Below are positions 59,919 to 64,000 of a stretch of DNA of 64,000 nt, piece after piece. The position numbers and the translations under genes are program-made. Source of the DNA: Betaproteobacteria bacterium. GTDB lineage: Bacteria > Pseudomonadota > Gammaproteobacteria > Burkholderiales > SG8-39. Numbering within the stretch: position 1 is the stretch's first letter; each line of letters starts with the position of its first letter. The notes under the pieces were generated by a model. That model worked only from the letters and a program-made list of their open reading frames with translations. It did not search any database and was not told the origin of the DNA. Location: NCBI GenBank assembly GCA_016195915.1, contig JACPYS010000009.1, positions 1 through 64,000 of the forward strand. The letters run 5' to 3'.

Positions 59919-61298
59919 TTATGCACCCTTTGCCTCGAGAAATCGAGCCCGGCCCTTCGCTGCCTTGAGTTCGCCTTTCTCGAGCAGTACCTCGCCCCTT
60001 TGCATCACCAGTTCCGGCGCACCGAGCACACGGCGGTTCTCGTACATCGAGTAATCGGTCTTGGTGTGCTGGCCGCTCGCGTTGATGATGTGCTCCTTCG
60101 TCGGATCGAAAATCAGCACGTCGGCGTCCGATCCTTTTTGCAGCACGCCCTTGCGCGGATAGAGCCCGAATATCTTTGCGGGTTTCTCGGCCATGATTTC
60201 GACCAGCCGGCAAAGGCTCACGCCGCGCCGGTTGAAGCCCTCGTCATAGGTGACGGTAAACATGGTCTCCTGCCCCGGCAGACCGGCGGCTGCATTGAAA
60301 ACGTTGCCGAAGCGCGGTTCCTTGCTCTTGAGCATGTGCCCCGCGGTGTCTGATCCGACGACATCGATCTTGCCGGCAATGATTCCCTGCCACAGCGCGT
60401 CGACCTCGTCTGCGTCGCGCAACGGCGGGCTGACTTTGGCGAGCGTGCCGAGCCGCAGCGTGTCCTCGTTGGTGAGCGTGAGATAGTGGGGGCAGGTTTC
60501 CACGAAGATCGGCGCCGCGTTCCACTTGCGGAACATGTCGACCACGTCCAATGTCGCTTGAGTGCTGACGTGGACGATGTACATCGGACAATCGAGAACC
60601 TTGGCGAAGCTGAGGATCCGGAATGCGGCTTCCGCCTCGGTGATCCCGGGGCGGGACGGTGCGTAGTATTCCGGACCCGTCTTCCCCGCCGCCGCGAATC
60701 CGTCTTCGAGGAAATCACACAGGTCGCCGTTCTCGGCATGCACGCAAAACAGGCCGCCATTGTTCTTGAGAGTGGTCAGAATCCTCAGGAGGTCGCTGTC
60801 GCTCAGGTACATGCCCCGCTTCTTGTATGCCATGAACCCTTTGAACGAACGCACGCCGCGCGCGCAGATCTTGGGAACCAGACTCTCCAGCGCGGCCATA
60901 TCGCCGCTGACCAGGCTGCAGTGCAGGCCGAAATCGATCACCGAATCCTTCGTCCCCTCGTCGATAAAGTAGTTCACCGCGTCCCAGAGGTTCCCTTCCA
61001 CGCCCCACGCCTTGACCGCGCCGATATAAGGGATCAGCGTCGTGATCCCTCCATAGACCGCCGCCTTCGAAAGTGTGTCCAGCCGGTCGGCGTACACCGG
61101 GTGCAGGTGTGCCTCGACGATGCCGGGAAGGACAAATTTTCCCGTGGCGTCGATGACCCGCGTGGCCTCCTTGCCGCTTCCCGGTCGCTCGATGCTCTCG
61201 ACAACTCCATCCTTGATGAAGACGTCGGCCAACTGCAATTGCCTGCTGTCGACCAGTACGCCACCCTTGATCTGAACGTCACAGCGGTCTTGTGTCAT
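59919..61298 (-). CDS. dihydropyrimidinase/hydantoinase-type cyclic amidohydrolase
   Basis: 459 residues. HxH at 64 and 66 (EAHLHPVY), Lys 153 in SFKGFMAYKK, His in FCVHAENGD and IVHVSTQ, and the metal Asp in VGSDTAGHM, where most relatives have SDH. The loss of His after Asp changes the second-shell region and may shift specificity. It is the first structural gene of a twelve-gene minus-strand run through hydrolase, sox genes, MmgE, COG0523 and importer. Likely reaction: opening of a hydantoin or dihydropyrimidine ring to an N-carbamoyl amino acid. Confidence 0.85.
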   Translation of the reverse strand: MTQDRCDVQIKGGVLVDSRQLQLADVFIKDGVVESIERPGSGKEATRVIDATGKFVLPGIVEAHLHPVYADRLDTLSKAAVYGGITTLIPYIGAVKAWGVEGNLWDAVNYFIDEGTKDSVIDFGLHCSLVSGDMAALESLVPKICARGVRSFKGFMAYKKRGMYLSDSDLLRILTTLKNNGGLFCVHAENGDLCDFLEDGFAAAGKTGPEYYAPSRPGITEAEAAFRILSFAKVLDCPMYIVHVSTQATLDVVDMFRKWNAAPIFVETCPHYLTLTNEDTLRLGTLAKVSPPLRDADEVDALWQGIIAGKIDVVGSDTAGHMLKSKEPRFGNVFNAAAGLPGQETMFTVTYDEGFNRRGVSLCRLVEIMAEKPAKIFGLYPRKGVLQKGSDADVLIFDPTKEHIINASGQHTKTDYSMYENRRVLGAPELVMQRGEVLLEKGELKAAKGRARFLEAKGA

Positions 61299-61353
61299 TG
61301 ACGCCTCTCGCCTTGATTCCTCTGTTGCTGCAGCGTGACAATTTGTGTGGCGA

Positions 61354-62247
61354 TCATGGGGCCCGGCGACTCGAGCGGACCCTGTCTCTCTTCGGCGCCG
61401 GAGCAAGCCCGATCCCGCGGTTGGCTCGCACGACGTGCGGTGGCCGTTCGGATTCCCGCGCGGCCGCAGCACCCTCGCGCTCGCCAAGAGCCGACGAGAT
61501 TTGCTGTGCGCTCGCCACCAAACGCGGCGCCAGATCGCCGATCAATTCCGCGGTCATCCGATTCGCAGGCACGGAAACGCCGAGTGCGGCCACGGCGAGC
61601 CCGGTGTGGTCGCAGATTGGGGCCGCCAACCCAGACACGTCAGCCCGATACTCACCGTGGTTCACGGCGTAGCCAAGACGGCGGACGGTATCGAGAGCTG
61701 CCAGCAGCTCGCCCTTGCGGACGATGGTTGTGTTCGTGAACCGGCGCAACTTGCCGCGCAAAACCCTGTCCACGCGCGTTTGCGGCAGGAATGCCAACAT
61801 CGCCTTGCCGTTGGCCACACAGTAGGGCGGGAGAGTCGCACCCAACTCGACGTTCGGGCGAACCGCCCGGGTTGAGTCCAGTTTGTCGAGAAACACCATT
61901 TCGTCGCTCTCGGTGAGAACGGTGAGATGGACTGTCTCCCGCGTCGCGGCATTCAACTTCTCCATCACGGGCCGCGCGATGCCGCGAACGTCCAACTGGG
62001 ACACCGCCCCGATGCCGAGCTCCCAGACCCTTGAGCTAAGCCGATACTTTGCAGTTTCCGGATCGCGCGTCAGAAACGACTGCTCCGCCAGGGTGGCGAC
62101 CAGCCGGGAAATCGAGCCCTTGGCGAGCCCGAATTGACGGCTGAGATCGGTGATCCCCAGCGCTCGGTCGGCCTGCGCGACCGCCACCAGGATCTCGAGG
62201 CCCCGCTGGAGCGACTGCACCGTCGTCTTGCGCTTGCTGCGCGCCAC
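61354..62247 (-). CDS. IclR-family transcriptional regulator
   Basis: About 297 residues from the GTG at 62247 (another GTG lies five codons earlier). Winged helix QSLQRGLEILVAVAQADRAL, GITDLSRQFGLAKGSISRLVATL, then the effector domain MEKLNAATRETVHLTVLTES, and CVANGKAMLAFLP. A Pro/Arg-rich tail of about 35 residues is beyond the family norm. It lies 56 bases upstream of the dihydropyrimidinase on the same strand, and divergent from a LivK-type binding protein, so it probably governs one or both units in response to a catabolite. Confidence 0.8.
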   Translation of the reverse strand: MARSKRKTTVQSLQRGLEILVAVAQADRALGITDLSRQFGLAKGSISRLVATLAEQSFLTRDPETAKYRLSSRVWELGIGAVSQLDVRGIARPVMEKLNAATRETVHLTVLTESDEMVFLDKLDSTRAVRPNVELGATLPPYCVANGKAMLAFLPQTRVDRVLRGKLRRFTNTTIVRKGELLAALDTVRRLGYAVNHGEYRADVSGLAAPICDHTGLAVAALGVSVPANRMTAELIGDLAPRLVASAQQISSALGEREGAAAARESERPPHVVRANRGIGLAPAPKRDRVRSSRRAP

Positions 62248-62494
62248 TGTCCCTGTCTCCACGTGCCGTACGCCAGAGCGAAACGTGATTGCGCGACTGC
62301 GTACAAGTTCATTTTGCTCGCAAGCTTTTGCGCCTGTCAAGGCTTGCGCTGGCCTACCGAGCAATGTATGTTAAAGGGATGCCGATTCATTACCGGGCGG
62401 CAAGACGCCCACCCCCCGGTTTCGCACTACTCAACGTCGCACCACGATTGCCAGGATCACCCGATCGCAGCACCTTGATGGAGGAGTCGAGACC
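62248..62494. promoter_or_regulatory. divergent control region between IclR and the binding-protein gene
   Basis: 247 bases without a gene. On the + strand TTGCGC (62344-62349) and TATGTT (62367-62372) stand 17 bases apart and may be a weak promoter for the importer; ggagg lies just before the ATG at 62495. Several short ttgcgc/gcgcaa words near 62286-62350 could be parts of an IclR site, but none forms a clean palindrome. Confidence 0.35.
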
Positions 62495-63658
62495 ATGAGC
62501 CACACTGCCCCCCGCCGCGCTTGGCTGCGCGGCCTCGCGTTCGCGGCCGCCGCCGCGGCATTCGGTACCGCGGCACCCGCCGCCGCGCAGCAAACGCTCA
62601 AATTCGGGCTGGCGATGCCGCTCACCGGCTCGCAGTCATCGTACGGCAAGGATCAGGTCAAGGCGGCCGAGTGGGCCGTCGCCGACATCAATGCGAAGGG
62701 CGGAGTCAACGGCAAGAAGCTGGAAATGATCCTCCTCGACACTCAGGCCGATCCGACCGTCGGTATCAGCGCCGTCAACCGGCTGATCAACGTCGACAAG
62801 GTCCCGGTGTTCGTGACGGCCTGGAGCGCCGTGGTGAAGGCGGTTGCCCCGATCGCCAACCGCGAGAAGGTGCTCGAACTGTCGATCGGCGCGAATGCGC
62901 CCGAGATCTCGAAGCTGGGCGATTATGTCTACACCGCGTTCCCGCTCGCCGACGTCGACGTCACTGCGGTCGCCGACTACACGTTCAAGACGCTGGGCAA
63001 GAAGCGCGTCGCGATCATGTACATCAATAACGACACCGGTGTCGAGGCGGCACGGCTGTACCGCACGGTGTTCGAGAAGGCCGGCGGCCAGATCGTCGCC
63101 TTCGAGGCCTACGACCCGAAGGCGACCGATTACACCGGCGCGCTGCTCAAGGTGCGCGCGGCCAATCCGGAAATGATCCACCTGCACGGCCTCGTCGCCG
63201 ACATGCCGCTCGTCATCGCTCAGATGCGCCAGCTCGGCATCGGCCAGCGTGTGACAACCTACGCGGCCGGCTATAACCCGCAGATGGTCGAGAAGGCGGG
63301 CAAGGGCGCCGAGGGGCTGATCGTGACCTCGCTCGCGCCCAACGAGAAGCAGAATCCGAACGTCGGGCCTTACCTCGAGCGCTGGAAGAAGGCCGAGAAC
63401 CGGATTCCGAACGGCCTGCCCTACACCCAGTACCTGCACGACGCGCCCTATCTCGTCGCGGCACTCTACAGCCACCTTGAGAAGAACAAGCTGCCGGCGA
63501 GCGGCGAGAATATGCGCAAGGCGCTGCTTGCAGTGAGGACCTTCGATCTGCCGTTGACCGGCAAGCTCACTTTCAATGAAGACCATACGGTGCGCAAGCC
63601 GGTGAACCTGGTAACTGTCGACAACGGCCAGTTCGTGCCGCTCGCGACGGTCGAGTAG
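62495..63658 (+). CDS. periplasmic binding protein of the branched-chain amino acid/amide type
   Basis: 387 residues with a twin-Arg-like but probably Sec signal (RRAWLRGLAFAAAAAAFG). Mature start LKFGLAMPLTGSQSSYGKDQ, then GVNGKKLEMILLDTQADPT, VPVFVTAWSAVVKAVAPIAN and KRVAIMYINNDTGVEAARL place it in the Peripla_BP_6/LivK family. Unlike the other such protein in the window, this one is followed 89 bases later by a LivH permease gene, so a full ABC importer probably continues beyond the window. Control is likely through the divergent IclR gene. Confidence 0.88.
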   Translation: MSHTAPRRAWLRGLAFAAAAAAFGTAAPAAAQQTLKFGLAMPLTGSQSSYGKDQVKAAEWAVADINAKGGVNGKKLEMILLDTQADPTVGISAVNRLINVDKVPVFVTAWSAVVKAVAPIANREKVLELSIGANAPEISKLGDYVYTAFPLADVDVTAVADYTFKTLGKKRVAIMYINNDTGVEAARLYRTVFEKAGGQIVAFEAYDPKATDYTGALLKVRAANPEMIHLHGLVADMPLVIAQMRQLGIGQRVTTYAAGYNPQMVEKAGKGAEGLIVTSLAPNEKQNPNVGPYLERWKKAENRIPNGLPYTQYLHDAPYLVAALYSHLEKNKLPASGENMRKALLAVRTFDLPLTGKLTFNEDHTVRKPVNLVTVDNGQFVPLATVE

Positions 63659-63747
63659 CGGCGCGCCAGCAGAAATCCGCTCAGCCGGGGACCGTCGGCA
63701 AGCGACGGACCCCGGATGGTTGCGCCCCGGACAATTCCCGCCGCACC

Positions 63748-64000
63748 ATGCTCGAATCCCAGATACTGCTCCAGATCGCCTGGACCAGCGTTTCGACCGC
63801 AACCTATTACGTGCTGTTTGCGATTGCGTTCGCGCTCACCCTCAAGGTGGCGCAGCTGTGGAACTTCGCGCAGGCGGGAATCATGGGCCTGGCCTTCTAC
63901 GCGATGTACGCGGCGATGCTCGGTTGGAATTGGCCGCACCCCGCCGGCGTTGCGTTTGGGCTCGCGGTCGCGGTCGCGGCTTCGGTTTGCATCGAGGTTT
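63748..64000 (+). CDS. LivH-type ABC permease, cut by the window end
   Basis: The frame opens at ATG 63748 and stays open to the end. Residues ATYYVLFAIAFALTLKVAQL, then WNFAQAGIMGLAFYAMYAAM and GVAFGLAVAVAASVCIEV are the first helices of a LivH-type branched-chain permease, including the N-F-A-Q-A-G stretch typical of its second helix. No upstream ribosome binding site is strong. Partner of the binding protein before it. Confidence 0.85.
   Translation, partial: MLESQILLQIAWTSVSTATYYVLFAIAFALTLKVAQLWNFAQAGIMGLAFYAMYAAMLGWNWPHPAGVAFGLAVAVAASVCIEV

Noticed and set aside
1-64000. CRISPR array, tRNA or rRNA genes
   Set aside because: No regularly spaced repeats, cloverleaf-like arms with a CCA end or rRNA signature stretches were seen on either strand by eye.

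Overview
The window reads as chromosomal DNA of a GC-rich betaproteobacterium, most likely from Burkholderiales. The main pointers are five periplasmic receptors of the Bug/TctC family (none with TctAB membrane partners here), many adjacent amidohydrolases, a heterotetrameric sarcosine oxidase, CoxMSL-type molybdenum hydroxylase genes and strong GC third-position bias. No rRNA, tRNA, CRISPR array or complete insertion sequence was seen. Taxonomy is an inference from gene content only.

Layout. 1-2600 is a mosaic of transposase relics (ISL3-like, IS91-like), an HTH-protein fragment and a VapBC toxin-antitoxin pair. 2777-6736 is a compact + strand operon: a COG0523 metal-chaperone GTPase and two cyclic amidohydrolases of the dihydropyrimidinase/hydantoinase superfamily. 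The 3' half of the second amidohydrolase is repeated at 8210-8926, and an AT-rich island with a nucleotidyltransferase gene (7177-8202) lies between the two copies. 9000-12450 carries an internally deleted gene, a methyltransferase, a TIM-barrel isomerase-like gene and an IS1634-like relic. 12450-20400 holds a hydrolase without its nucleophile serine, a branched-chain-type binding protein, a CpXC protein, a sulfatase and two divergent Bug receptors. 19783-21125 is a tandem DUF1028 pair. 21377-22759 holds a TacAT pair and a HigBA pair with a broken toxin. 24100-24800 is a scrapyard: a cytochrome c relic, a GMC oxidoreductase relic and a third scrap of the amidohydrolase. 24939-36900 is scattered metabolism: a triple RidA protein with a coupled Bug receptor, a PfkB kinase, an M20 hydrolase, a DUF885 protein, an EamA transporter with an upstream frameshifted partial copy, and an isochorismatase-fold amidase.

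Two large minus-strand clusters dominate the right half. The first (46306 down to 37514, facing a divergent LysR gene) encodes a Bug receptor, a DUF169 protein, a three-subunit molybdenum hydroxylase, a separate sulfite-oxidase-fold molybdenum protein and an ETF pair; it looks like one oxidative pathway with its own electron carrier. The second (61298 down to 47361, with an IclR gene just upstream on the same strand) encodes a dihydropyrimidinase-type ring opener, a carbon-nitrogen hydrolase, sarcosine oxidase SoxB-D-A-G, an MmgE/PrpD protein, a second COG0523 GTPase and a four-gene polyamine-type ABC importer. My reading is import of a cyclic N-methylated amide or ureide, ring opening, decarbamoylation, and oxidative N-demethylation by the sarcosine oxidase. 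A branched-chain-type importer (62495 onward, cut by the window end) leaves on the other side of the IclR gene and may bring in a related substrate.
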